This document shows, piece after piece, positions 39,345 to 48,028 of a stretch of 51,578 nucleotides of DNA (position 1 is its first letter; each line of letters begins with the position of its first letter). The position numbers and the translations under genes were made by a program. The notes beneath the pieces are model-generated. The model had not been told where the DNA came from, did not search any database, and saw only the letters and a list, made by a program, of their open reading frames with translations. The stretch is from Nitrososphaerota archaeon (lineage in GTDB: Archaea > Thermoproteota > Nitrososphaeria_A > Caldarchaeales > Wolframiiraptoraceae): positions 1-51,578 of the forward strand of contig JAGGTD010000063.1 of the NCBI GenBank assembly GCA_021163925.1. The letters run 5' to 3'.

Positions 39345-40733
39345 TTAAGCCCTCCTCGATTGAATGATCCTCACCGTGTGGAGGGGCTCCTCCTTCAGTC
39401 CATAGGTTAAGACCATGATCTTCCCTCCGACCAACCTCTCCATCCTCGACTGGAGCTCATCCAATCCCTCCTCATAGTCCTTCGAGGAGACCATTATCGA
39501 CTCTATCCCCCAGATGAGCGCGAGCTTTCTCAAGGTTCTCTTGGAGTTTGAGGCTGAGAATATCCTACATCTGGGTCTGAAGCTCGCTATCCTCATCGCC
39601 GTCCTACCCGATCTCGTATAAACCCCTATAACAGCATCTAGAGACTCGGCTAGAGATACCACCCCATATGCGAACCTATCTCTGACATCCCCATCTCTAA
39701 GCTTCCTCCGCCTCTGCGGAACTATATCAGGCTCATATGTCTCGATTATCTTCGAGAGCCACTTGACGACCTCGACCGGATATCTTCCTACCGCCGTCTC
39801 ACCCGTTAGCATCAACACATCGACTCCCTGCCTAATAGCCGAGACCACGTCTATTATCTCTCCGCGAGTTGGGACGGGGCTTTCGATCATGGATCCCAGG
39901 ATCTGGGTTGCGACTATGACTGGTTTACCCTTCTCGATGCATAGATCGACGATCCTCTCCTGGAGCCTTGGGATCTCCTCGAGCGAGAAGTACATTCCGA
40001 GATCTCCTCTCGCGACTAAGATTACGTCGGCGGAGTCTACGATCTCCTCAAGCCTATTCACCGCGGTCGGGGTCTCTATCTTCGCTATTATCCCTATATC
40101 CTTTGCTCCTAGGGATAGGAGCATGCCCTTGAGCATCGAGATGTCCTCAGCCCCCTTCACATAACTTAATCCTATATAGTCGAAGCCCTCTTGAACGGCG
40201 AATTTAACAGCCTCAACCTCGCGCTCGGTTATTGTTGGAAGTTCGAGGTCTCTGCCCTGAATAACTATATTCTTTCTGGAGGTTATGGTTGCGTCCGTTA
40301 AAGCCTTAAGGGAGATTCTCTCCCCACCACCCTCGAGAACCCTGAGAATCACCCTCCCATCATCCATCAAGAGTATATGGCCTTCCCTAAACTTTCCGAG
40401 AATCGACTTATTCGGGATTGGGATCCTCTTATCACCTCCACCCGGCAACCTCTCAGCCAAAACGAGCTGGGCTTCATCCCCAGCCCTCAATCTTATCGGC
40501 TCATCGAGGTCTCCGATCCTCACCGATGGCCCCCTTAGATCGCCTATCAAGGCTAGATGACGCCCAACCTCGTCCTCAACCTCCCTAACGACCCTCACAA
40601 ACCTGAGCCATTCATCCACGCTTCCATGGCTGAAGTTTATCCTGAATGCGGATACTCCGGCTAAGGCCATGGCCTTAACGGTCTCAACGGAGCGGGAGGA
40701 AGGCCCTATGGTCGCGGCTATCTTGGTCCTCAA
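39345..40733 (-). CDS. pyk: pyruvate kinase
   Basis: Converts PEP plus ADP to pyruvate and ATP, opposing the PEPCK direction. 462 aa, normal. Motifs: KIAATIGPSS, FRINFSHGS, IIAKIETPTAV with the catalytic Lys, VARGDLGMYFSLEEIP, VIVATQILGSMIESPVPTRGE (here Ile replaces the common Met of TQMLESM) and VLMLTGETAVGRYP. Start is TTG 40733; a TATA-like ttttaacc lies about 30 nt upstream. Confidence 0.95.
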   Translation of the reverse strand: MRTKIAATIGPSSRSVETVKAMALAGVSAFRINFSHGSVDEWLRFVRVVREVEDEVGRHLALIGDLRGPSVRIGDLDEPIRLRAGDEAQLVLAERLPGGGDKRIPIPNKSILGKFREGHILLMDDGRVILRVLEGGGERISLKALTDATITSRKNIVIQGRDLELPTITEREVEAVKFAVQEGFDYIGLSYVKGAEDISMLKGMLLSLGAKDIGIIAKIETPTAVNRLEEIVDSADVILVARGDLGMYFSLEEIPRLQERIVDLCIEKGKPVIVATQILGSMIESPVPTRGEIIDVVSAIRQGVDVLMLTGETAVGRYPVEVVKWLSKIIETYEPDIVPQRRRKLRDGDVRDRFAYGVVSLAESLDAVIGVYTRSGRTAMRIASFRPRCRIFSASNSKRTLRKLALIWGIESIMVSSKDYEEGLDELQSRMERLVGGKIMVLTYGLKEEPLHTVRIIQSRRA

Positions 40734-40831
40734 GGCTTCTCAGCCTAGAGATGGGAGATCTGGTTAAAATGGTTTCTTAAGCTTTTCGCAAACTCATATA
40801 TGACTCTGAAAAATTATACTTTGAGTTCGGC

Positions 40832-41734
40832 ATGGCTCGCGGCGATTTAAGGTCGATCACCGTTATAGGACATCTAACGATCGATGAGATAGTCCGCGAT
40901 GGGGAGATATTGGAGAATATGGGAGGCGTCGCATGCTATACATCTCTGGCCGCGAGAGCGATGGGCTCGGATGTGAAAGTGATCTCGATGGTTGGGGAGG
41001 ATTTTCCGGAAAAATATCTGAAGATCTTATCGAATGCAGGTATAGATGTGTCTAAGATCGCTAGGCTCGTGGAGGCGAAGACGACTAGATTTAGGATAAG
41101 GAATATTGGAGATCTTAGGGAGATGTGGCTTGAAGCCCGCGCACCTAGGATTGAGATCGATGATGTTGAGGGAGATGCCATCTACCTCGGCCCAGTAGCG
41201 CGGGAATTATTTATCGAGGACATTAAGAGGCTTGTAAGCCGACATGATAGGGTTCTGCTCGATCCACAGGGACTCCTCAGAGAATCAGATAAATCGAATA
41301 AGGTTAGGCTCGTGAAGATCGATCTAAGCTTTCCAGGTCTATGGGCGCTGAAGACCTCGATAGAGGAGGGACAAGTGATAACAGATGCCACCGAACCCGA
41401 GGCCATCGTTGATAGGCTTCATGAACTTGCGGAGATCATCTTACTGACGATGGGGAAGAGGGGGGCGATAGTCAGCGATAGATCCAAGAAGTTCCTCATA
41501 CCAATCTATGAGACGAAAGCGATCGACCCAACGGGAGCTGGAGATGTCTTCGGCGGAGCTTTCTTAGCCGAATTTCTGAGGAGTGGAGAGATCGACTGGG
41601 CCTCAGCCGTCGGATCGGCTGCAGCATCGGTAGCGGTTGAGGGCCATGGATTTCTGCCATTATTATCTAAGGATTTTAGGAGAGAAGCCTATAAGAGAGC
41701 TGAGCTCATCCACGAGCGGGTGAGGAGGATCTAA
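40832..41734 (+). CDS. PfkB-family carbohydrate/nucleoside kinase
   Basis: 300 aa ribokinase-like fold. N-terminal GHLTIDEIV and GGVACYTSLAARAMG form the sugar-binding di-glycine site, and IDPTGAGDVFGGAFLAEF carries the catalytic Asp and anion hole. Closest in style to archaeal PfkB kinases of unspecified substrate (sugar or nucleoside). It has an ATP site but no ADP-dependent kinase motif. Its stop overlaps a small ORF on the other strand by 4 nt. Confidence 0.85.
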   Translation: MARGDLRSITVIGHLTIDEIVRDGEILENMGGVACYTSLAARAMGSDVKVISMVGEDFPEKYLKILSNAGIDVSKIARLVEAKTTRFRIRNIGDLREMWLEARAPRIEIDDVEGDAIYLGPVARELFIEDIKRLVSRHDRVLLDPQGLLRESDKSNKVRLVKIDLSFPGLWALKTSIEEGQVITDATEPEAIVDRLHELAEIILLTMGKRGAIVSDRSKKFLIPIYETKAIDPTGAGDVFGGAFLAEFLRSGEIDWASAVGSAAASVAVEGHGFLPLLSKDFRREAYKRAELIHERVRRI

Positions 41735-41895
41735 TCAACCTCTATTCCATGCTTCTTCAAAGCCGTTTTAATCTTATCGACCTCCATCTTCAAGTATTGA
41801 AGCTCCCTAACTATAAGCTCTAGATCCGATGGTGGGATAGGCCTTATCCCCCCAACGCCTCTAAGCCTCTTCAAGAGATCCTCGGGCGATCCCAT
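41731..41895 (-). CDS. 54-aa small protein, helical
   Basis: Below the ORF-track cutoff. ATG 41895 opens MGSPEDLLKRLRGVGGIRPI, followed by a helix-rich part (ELIVRELQYLKMEVDKIKTALKKHGIEVD) with regular Leu/Ile/Val spacing. Codon use (AGG, ATA, AAG, GAG) matches the neighbours, and the frame fills the whole gap between the pfkB stop and the divergent promoter zone, which argues for a real gene. The function is unknown. Confidence 0.6.
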   Translation of the reverse strand: MGSPEDLLKRLRGVGGIRPIPPSDLELIVRELQYLKMEVDKIKTALKKHGIEVD

Positions 41896-41988
41896 CAACC
41901 ATACACCGAGAAATACCTAGATTCCACGCCTATAACCATTTGCAACATGATACTGATTTAAAGCGGTTGCTAGGAGAATCTGACGGAG

Positions 41989-43947
41989 ATGGGAGGCGGT
42001 ATCGAGAAGGTTACTGTAATAGGCGCTGGGAGGATGGGGCATGGAATAGCTCAGGTCGCGGCCATGGCGGGCTATATGGTCAAGCTCATGGATATAGATC
42101 TAGGAGCATTGGAGAGGGCGTTGAATAGGATTAGATGGAGTTTAAGGAAGCTCGCGGAAAAAGGGCGTATAGAAGCGGGCGAGATAGAGCGGATCCTAGC
42201 TAGGATAAGGACTTCGACGGAGATCGCTGAAGCCGTTAAAGACTCCGACCTAGTTATAGAATGCGTTCCAGAGAATCTTGAGATTAAGAGAAAGGTCTTG
42301 GCCGAGATAGATGAAAGCTCTCAACAGCATGCGATAATATCCACGAATACGAGCACCATACCCATAACCGAGCTGGCATCGGCGACGAGCAGGCCGAACA
42401 AGTTCATAGGAATACACTTCTTCAATCCCCCACAGCTCATAAAGCTCGTCGAGATAATTCCAGGGGAGATGACGTCTGAGGAGACCTTGAGGATCGCTGA
42501 AGAGTTTGTGAGGAGCTTGGGTAAGGAGGTCTTAATCTGTAGAAAGGATCTACCAGCCTTCATCATAAACAGAATATTATTGCCGATCCTAGACGAGGCC
42601 GCGTGGATAGTTAAGAGAGGGGAGGCCGAGATAGCCGAGGTCGATTCAGCGATCAAGTATAGAGTTGGATTACCGATGGGCCCATTCGAGCTCATGGACT
42701 ACATCGGATTGGATATAGTGTACTCGGCCATGAGGGAGGTTAAGAAGAGGGATTCGAGACTGATACTCCTATGCCCGCTGATCAAGGAGTATTATGGGAG
42801 GGGATGGTGGGGCAGAATATCTGGGAGAGGCTTCTACAAGTATCTTGGAGAGGGGGCTGGGAGGGCTGAGGTGCCGAAAGAGCTATCGGAGAAAGTTGAT
42901 CCATTAACTATCCTAGCTCCATCGGCGAACATCATCGCAAGGCTCGTGAAGCTTGGAGCAGCATCCCTGGAGGAGATCGATAAGGCAACTAAACTCGCAT
43001 TAGGCTTCCCAAAGGGGATAATGGGATTCTTTAGAGAGGTGGGTTATCATAGGGTTGTCGAGGAGCTTGAGAGAAAGATGGGATATGACCCAGAATATTA
43101 TAAGCCCGACGAACACCTTGAAGAGATCTTCAAGCTGGAGGGCGGTGAGGAGAAGGCTGAATCCGAGAAGATGAAGAGAGTGGTTCTTCAGAGGAAACCT
43201 CCGATAGCTTGGATAATATTGAATAGACCTGAGAAGCTGAACGCCCTGACCAACGAGATGATGGAAGACTTAGACGAAGCTCTAAAGAATCTTGAGGGAG
43301 ACGATGAGGTAAGGGTTGTCGTGATCAGGGGGGCTGGGGAAAACGCCTTCTCCGTTGGAGCAGACATAAACCTATTCAAGGGATTGAGTAGAGAGGAGGC
43401 CGAGAAGGAGTCTAAGAGGTGGAAGGAGATAATAGATGACATCGAGAGTTTTCCGAAACCCACCATAGCGGCGATCAAGGGATATTGCCTTGGATGCGGC
43501 TTAGAGATAGCCTTGGCCTGCGACTTCAGATTAGCCTCAAGCAACTCCATACTCGGGCAACCCGAGATAAGATTAGGCTTAATCCCCGGAGCCGGCGGAA
43601 CTCAGAGACTTGTCAAGCTCATAGGGCTTGGAAGGGCCAAGGAGCTTCTAATGCTTGGGAAGAAGATCTCCGCCGAGGAGGCGGAGAGAATAGGTCTCGT
43701 GAACATGGTCATCCCACCTGAAGACTTTGATGAGAGGGTTGAGGGGTTTGCGCTGACCCTCGCCGAGGGTCCTCCAATAGCGTTCAACCTACTCAAGCAG
43801 GCCATAAATCTAGCGGGATCTTATAGGATCGAGGAGGGGTATAGGTTTGAGTCGGAGGCGTTTGGAAGGCTCTTCGAGACCGAAGATCTAAGGGAGGGCA
43901 TAGATGCATTCTTATCTAAGCGTAGGCCGAGGTTTAAGGGTAGATGA
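41989..43947 (+). CDS. fused 3-hydroxyacyl-CoA dehydrogenase / enoyl-CoA hydratase
   Basis: 652 aa, dehydrogenase first and crotonase second, the archaeal order. The dehydrogenase has GAGRMGHGIAQ, VIECVPENLEIK, STNTSTIPITELA and FFNPPQLIKLVEI. The hydratase has SVGADINLF, GYCLGCGLEIALACDFRLAS and GQPEIRLGLIPGAGGTQ with both catalytic Glu. It converts crotonyl-CoA to acetoacetyl-CoA via S-3-hydroxybutyryl-CoA. In autotrophic TACK members this serves the 3-hydroxypropionate/4-hydroxybutyrate or dicarboxylate/4-hydroxybutyrate cycle; with no other cycle gene here, fatty-acid or amino-acid breakdown is equally likely. A TATA-like gatttaaa lies about 30 nt upstream. Confidence 0.93.
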   Translation: MGGGIEKVTVIGAGRMGHGIAQVAAMAGYMVKLMDIDLGALERALNRIRWSLRKLAEKGRIEAGEIERILARIRTSTEIAEAVKDSDLVIECVPENLEIKRKVLAEIDESSQQHAIISTNTSTIPITELASATSRPNKFIGIHFFNPPQLIKLVEIIPGEMTSEETLRIAEEFVRSLGKEVLICRKDLPAFIINRILLPILDEAAWIVKRGEAEIAEVDSAIKYRVGLPMGPFELMDYIGLDIVYSAMREVKKRDSRLILLCPLIKEYYGRGWWGRISGRGFYKYLGEGAGRAEVPKELSEKVDPLTILAPSANIIARLVKLGAASLEEIDKATKLALGFPKGIMGFFREVGYHRVVEELERKMGYDPEYYKPDEHLEEIFKLEGGEEKAESEKMKRVVLQRKPPIAWIILNRPEKLNALTNEMMEDLDEALKNLEGDDEVRVVVIRGAGENAFSVGADINLFKGLSREEAEKESKRWKEIIDDIESFPKPTIAAIKGYCLGCGLEIALACDFRLASSNSILGQPEIRLGLIPGAGGTQRLVKLIGLGRAKELLMLGKKISAEEAERIGLVNMVIPPEDFDERVEGFALTLAEGPPIAFNLLKQAINLAGSYRIEEGYRFESEAFGRLFETEDLREGIDAFLSKRRPRFKGR

Positions 43948-44309
43948 AGCCCATAGATAAACTAACGAGATATCCATTGGTAATCTTGTTGATGGTTATA
44001 GCGTTTGGAGACTTGATGATAGCTTTCATAAATCCGGAAGCATATTTACTCGCGTCGAAGCTCGATGGATTACCCGCTCAGATCTACCTATCTCTCAACT
44101 CCATGGCCGCCTTATCACTGATATATGCGATCATTAAGGCAAGACGCGTTGTCTGGAGCATTCTCCTAATGATCTTCTTTGGATTCCATCTCATAAATTC
44201 CATCATAATCTCGACCACGTTCTTCGGGACTCCATCCATTTCACCAATTTCCCTGATCGGCGCGGCGATCTCGACTATAGAGCTTCTCAAAGCCCTAGCT
44301 CATCGCTGA
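43944..44309 (+). CDS. small four-helix membrane protein
   Basis: 121 aa with hydrophobic segments at about 12-32, 45-62, 67-88 and 97-115. It begins in a 4-bp ATGA overlap with the hydroxyacyl-CoA dehydrogenase/hydratase gene, so it is translated with it. I do not recognise the family. It overlaps the 3' end of the convergent HD gene by 23 bp. Confidence 0.6.
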   Translation: MKPIDKLTRYPLVILLMVIAFGDLMIAFINPEAYLLASKLDGLPAQIYLSLNSMAALSLIYAIIKARRVVWSILLMIFFGFHLINSIIISTTFFGTPSISPISLIGAAISTIELLKALAHR

Positions 44310-44841
44310 CTCCCTTTAACGCGTTTAATGCTAGTTCGAAGAACTTCTCCCTCGGTATCCCTATCTGCTCGCAGAAGAGTATCCTCTCCCTACTAACATT
44401 TCTCGCGAAGTCCTTCTGCTTAAACTTCTTCTTAACGGTCTTCACCTTAACCTCCTCAAGCTTCTTAGATGGCATGACTAGGGCGCATGCTATGATCAAT
44501 CCCGAGACCGCGTCCGAGGCTATCAGCGCCTTCTCCATCCTCGTCCTCGGCTCAATCCCCGTGTTCTCATAATTATGTGATTTTATCGCCCTCAATACAT
44601 CATCCGAGACCAGCGATCCCAAGATCTCCTCAGCGACGAGGCCATGCTTTGACGGGTCGTTTTTCGTCCTCTCATAATCTATGTCATGTAGGAGGCCGAC
44701 AAGCTCCCAGAGATCCTCATCTTCTCCAAAATATCTCGCCAGCTCCCTCATTATCGCCCCGACTGCTATCATGTGGAGGATGATCTTCTCATTCCTGACA
44801 TTCTCTCTTAGAAGTTTTAGAGCATCCTCCCTACTCAGCAT
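44287..44841 (-). CDS. HD-domain phosphohydrolase
   Basis: 184 aa from ATG 44841. HD metal motif LHMIAVGAIM (first His), GLLHDIDYERT (His-Asp), a further His in PSKHGLVAEE, KSHNYEN, and the distal Asp in ALIASDAVSGLI, the order seen in HDIG-type hydrolases. The substrate is unknown, probably a nucleotide. The tracked start (GTG 44847) is two codons upstream; a TATA-like agttaatag about 27 nt before the ATG favours 44841. Confidence 0.8.
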   Translation of the reverse strand: MLSREDALKLLRENVRNEKIILHMIAVGAIMRELARYFGEDEDLWELVGLLHDIDYERTKNDPSKHGLVAEEILGSLVSDDVLRAIKSHNYENTGIEPRTRMEKALIASDAVSGLIIACALVMPSKKLEEVKVKTVKKKFKQKDFARNVSRERILFCEQIGIPREKFFELALNALKGVSDELGL

Positions 44842-44872
44842 CTCCACTTATAGCCTATCTGGGAACTATTAA

Positions 44873-46078
44873 CTACTTCTTCGGCGGGTAGATTCCGAGC
44901 CTCCTACCCCTCCACATCATATACTCCATCAAGCCAATCACCATCAAAACGATCCCCACTATGATTCCAAGCACAAGCATTACTAGCGATGAGAGGGTTA
45001 GGGGTATTCCGAGGATCTCCGTGTATGGTGGGAGCTTGATGATGGCAACCCTACCAACCCTCAGATCATCCTTGGTGATGGTGGTGGATCCCTTAAACCC
45101 CTTCCACTCAGCCTCGGCCGTGTAATCGCTTAATGGTAGGTCTGGTATGATTAGATAGCCTCCCTCGTCAGCGTTATAGGTTCCAAGCTCAACCCCACCC
45201 CTCTTAAGAGTTATCCTCGCATAAGGGAGCGGCTGATCCATAGCTCCCTCAACCCTAATCTTCAGATCATAGAGTTCAGCCATGATGACTAGGCTCGTTT
45301 TAGCCCTCGAAACCTCGATAACCCCTGAGTAGATTACCTCACCATCCCTGCTAACCCTAAGCTCATAGCTTATCGGAGAACCATTCACTTCGAGCGGAAC
45401 CTGACTATAGACCACCTCTCCACTCACATCGGTCTTCACCTCAACTCCAGCGAGGGAGACCGTAGCTCCGGAGATAGGTCTGCCCACCAGATCGACAACC
45501 CTTATCCTGATGTCCCCGACGGGTAGGGCTACCTCTCCTAATCCGCTGACCTCTGAGGGAAGTATGGAGACCTCGGTCGATGAGATCGTTCCATAGGTCG
45601 GTGACCTCCAAGAAACTTTGAGGACGTAGTTTATGGTGGTTGGAACGGCTCTAATCGTGATCATCCCGCCGACCGACCTAAGCTCACCATAGATATTCGG
45701 ATCTATCTCGACCATGAAGTTTTGTAGGACTCTACCCTTTAGATCGACTACCCTTAGGCTTAGATCGGTCATGGCGAGATCTAGGTTTAAGGCCAGATCA
45801 CCCCTATCTAGCGAGATGACCCATCTCCCAACCTCAACCCCCATCCACCTAGCGATGATATAGTAGGTTCCGGGTGGAAGCGCCTTCAGATCTATCACAT
45901 CTTCTCCCATGAAGCTCTCCCTGACCCCGTCTCCGATAAACTCGACCTCAAGGAATCTTGAGAACCTTCCAAGAGGCTTCTTGTAATTGAATGAGATCTT
46001 TGAAGCTTGGATAGGGGCGATCATTTGGATGGCGAGAGCTATGATGAGGATCAGGGTAGCAACCAAGCCTTTCCTCAT
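44873..46078 (-). CDS. cell-surface protein with repeated beta-sandwich domains and C-terminal anchor
   Basis: 401 aa: signal peptide (1-25, MRKGLVATLILIIALAIQMI), then at least three carboxypeptidase-regulatory/Ig-like units marked by LRVVDLKGRVLQNFMVEI, IRVVDLVGRPISGATVSL and VEGAMDQPLPYARITLK. A C-terminal helix (LVMLVLGIIVGIVLMVIGLMEY) and basic tail anchor it. The tracked ORF starts at 46225 inside tRNA-His and cannot be right; ATG 46078 has a TATA box 28 nt upstream. It resembles the partial protein at the window end. Confidence 0.82.
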   Translation of the reverse strand: MRKGLVATLILIIALAIQMIAPIQASKISFNYKKPLGRFSRFLEVEFIGDGVRESFMGEDVIDLKALPPGTYYIIARWMGVEVGRWVISLDRGDLALNLDLAMTDLSLRVVDLKGRVLQNFMVEIDPNIYGELRSVGGMITIRAVPTTINYVLKVSWRSPTYGTISSTEVSILPSEVSGLGEVALPVGDIRIRVVDLVGRPISGATVSLAGVEVKTDVSGEVVYSQVPLEVNGSPISYELRVSRDGEVIYSGVIEVSRAKTSLVIMAELYDLKIRVEGAMDQPLPYARITLKRGGVELGTYNADEGGYLIIPDLPLSDYTAEAEWKGFKGSTTITKDDLRVGRVAIIKLPPYTEILGIPLTLSSLVMLVLGIIVGIVLMVIGLMEYMMWRGRRLGIYPPKK

Positions 46079-46102
46079 CAATTCAACAAACCTAGATGAC
46101 GG

Positions 46103-46109
46103 ATATAAT
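46103..46109 (-). promoter_or_regulatory. TATA box of the surface-protein gene
   Basis: ATTATAT on the minus strand, centred about 28 nt before ATG 46078, between that gene and tRNA-His. Confidence 0.5.
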
Positions 46110-46169
46110 CCTTCGCCGAGAAGTCGGAAAAATATCGATGTAATAGTTAATTTGACATCTAGGATGGAG

Positions 46170-46259
46170 GGCCGCGGCTGGGATTCGAACCCAGGCATCC
46201 GGCTTACTGCGCGAAGGGGCTCCACAGGCCGGAAGGCTAACCGCTACCTCACCGCGGCC
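46170..46259 (-). tRNA. tRNA-His (GTG) with 17-nt intron
   Basis: Minus strand: encoded G-1 opposite discriminator C (the histidine identity pair), acceptor GCCGCGG/CCGCGGC, anticodon stem CCGGC/GCCGG, loop CTGTGG-A giving anticodon GTG, T arm CTGGG-TTCGAAT-CCCAG. The 17 nt AGCCCCTTCGCGCAGTA interrupt the loop at the canonical 37/38 site. Confidence 0.93.
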
Positions 46260-46366
46260 AGCTCTCGTCGCTTATCCTCATCTCATATCGCATTATTTAG
46301 GATATTTTGATTTTTCGGGTGAGGGGGTAAGGATATAAGTTTGCTCGACGCCAACCTTGGCTAGGG

Positions 46367-47026
46367 TTGGGGCTCCTAGAGCTATTCGTCCTAGTGGTGT
46401 CATTATCGGCTTCAGGAGTCCTTTCTCCAGGCCCACTCTTCTTCATCACGGTCGAGAACGCCTTGAGGAGCGGTGGGAGAAGTGGTTGGGTCGTGGCCCT
46501 AGGCCATATGTCCTTCGAGCTCCCACTCGTCCTAGGATTGGCCTATGGTGTCTGGGGCTTCTTGGCGAATAAGCTGGTGAGATTTGCGATAGGCTTGTCG
46601 GGCGCGGCGGCCATAATCATATTCGGGGTCCTCCAAGCCAATTCATCATATCAGGGGCTTAGGAGAGGAGATGATCTGAAGGCTGATAATCGAGATTTGG
46701 AGCTTGGAGGAGGTTGGTTCTTTAGGTCTTTTCTAGTGGGGTTGACCTTCACGGGCTTAAACCCATACTTCTTGATCTGGTGGTTCACGGTTGGGTTGAG
46801 CCTGATAACCTACGCTCTTGAGATGGCCTCGATCCCAGGAGTCCTGATAATGTATCTATTCCATATCTGGATGGATTACGCCTTCCTTGGAGCGATCTCC
46901 CACCTCACGGCCACGGGCCGCAAGACCTTAAAGACGAGGCATCTACACATGGTCTCACTTATATTATCTATAGCGTTGATCGGGATCGGTGGATGGATCC
47001 TAGTCCAGACGATAACCTCTTTATAG
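46367..47026 (+). CDS. LysE/RhtB-family exporter
   Basis: 219 aa, six helices. The family start GVLSPGPLFFITVENALRSGGRSGWVVALGHM (PGP followed by a glycine-rich loop) and the central TFTGLNPYFLIWWFTVG (N-P motif before helix 4) are diagnostic. Exports amino acids or small metabolites; the substrate is unknown. TTG 46367 is the only start; a TATA-like gatataag is centred about 31 nt upstream. Confidence 0.85.
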   Translation: MGLLELFVLVVSLSASGVLSPGPLFFITVENALRSGGRSGWVVALGHMSFELPLVLGLAYGVWGFLANKLVRFAIGLSGAAAIIIFGVLQANSSYQGLRRGDDLKADNRDLELGGGWFFRSFLVGLTFTGLNPYFLIWWFTVGLSLITYALEMASIPGVLIMYLFHIWMDYAFLGAISHLTATGRKTLKTRHLHMVSLILSIALIGIGGWILVQTITSL

Positions 47027-47050
47027 ATCTCTAAACGAGTTTTTCTCGGA

Positions 47051-47353
47051 TTGTGGAAGGCCTTAGCTATCGTCGCCGCATTCATAGTCACGACCAGCAT
47101 ATCGCTGATACTCTACTGGAGAATCTCCTCCAAGATTGAGGAGTATGAGGAGGTCTCTCTAGGGGGTGAGGTGGATGAGGAGGCTTTGAAGAGACTGCGC
47201 GAGGCGTTGAGACGCTATCGAGAGCCTAGCGCCGAAGAGCTGTTGGCCGAGCTTAAATCTATTAGTTCTAAAGCCGAGAAGTTCTTGAATGAATCGAGGC
47301 GAGATTCTGAGGGCGAGGGATGTGGCGATAGCCGAGGTGTTGAAGGAGCTTAG
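47051..47353 (+). CDS. small membrane-anchored coiled-coil protein
   Basis: 100 aa: TTG start, one N-terminal helix (about 4-24), then a highly charged helix-forming region (EEYEEVSLGG, DEEALKRLREALRRY, AEELLAELKSI). It follows the exporter by 24 bp and its last 65 nt overlap rpiA in another frame. I do not know the family. The overlap makes the C-terminal part doubtful. Confidence 0.5.
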   Translation: MWKALAIVAAFIVTTSISLILYWRISSKIEEYEEVSLGGEVDEEALKRLREALRRYREPSAEELLAELKSISSKAEKFLNESRRDSEGEGCGDSRGVEGA

Positions 47354-47999
47354 GGATGGGATGGTGATAGGTCTTGGAAGTGGGACGACCATTGCCCGGC
47401 TTATGGAGAGGCTCGGGAACTATGTAAAGCGGAATGAGCTGAAGCTATCATTCATCCCATCCTCACTCCAAGCCAAGCAGCTGATAATTGAAGGTGGATT
47501 CAAGCTGACGAGTTTAGATGAGTGTCCTAGGCCGGATCTAGTCCTAGATAGCTTCGATCAAGTAGATGAGTCTGGGAATGCGGTCAAGGGAGGTGGAGGA
47601 GCGCTTCTGAGGGAGAAGGTGTTGGCCCAAGCGGCCGAAAGAGTGGTTTACATCGGGGATTTCATGAAGCTTAAGCCTAGGCTGGATATGCCCATCCCAG
47701 TCGAGGTCTTAGAGTATGCGTTTCCACATGTGAAGAGTGTCTTGAATGGCTGGGGGATGGAGATAAGGCTTAGATTAGGGAAGGGGAAGATGGGCCCTAT
47801 CATAAGCGATAATGGAAACCTTATCGCCGACGTTGAGGCTGGGGAGCTGGAGAACCCGGAGGAGCTCGATGAGAGGCTTAGATCCATCGCCGGAATATTG
47901 GAGACCGGAATATTCCCAAGGTTGGCAGATTTGATCCTAATAGGCTATCCACATGGCGAGGTTAAGAGAATAGTTGTTGAGCGCAGAAAGATCTTTTAG
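47289..47999 (+). CDS. rpiA: ribose-5-phosphate isomerase A
   Basis: Interconverts ribose 5-phosphate and ribulose 5-phosphate. 236 aa. GLGSGTTI phosphate loop and KGGGGALLREK with the catalytic Glu are standard. The usual DGADEVD loop reads DSFDQVD, keeping both active-site Asp but changing three neighbours. ATG 47289 is upstream of the conserved EVLKELRDGMVIGLGSG and overlaps the preceding gene by 65 nt, suggesting coupling. Confidence 0.92.
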   Translation: MNRGEILRARDVAIAEVLKELRDGMVIGLGSGTTIARLMERLGNYVKRNELKLSFIPSSLQAKQLIIEGGFKLTSLDECPRPDLVLDSFDQVDESGNAVKGGGGALLREKVLAQAAERVVYIGDFMKLKPRLDMPIPVEVLEYAFPHVKSVLNGWGMEIRLRLGKGKMGPIISDNGNLIADVEAGELENPEELDERLRSIAGILETGIFPRLADLILIGYPHGEVKRIVVERRKIF

Positions 48000-48028
48000 A
48001 AAAAATGGGATGAGGTTGCGCTGAACAT

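Noticed and set aside
44873-46225. Full-length 450-aa ORF for the surface protein
   Set aside because: Its first codons lie within tRNA-His; the signal peptide and TATA box support ATG 46078.
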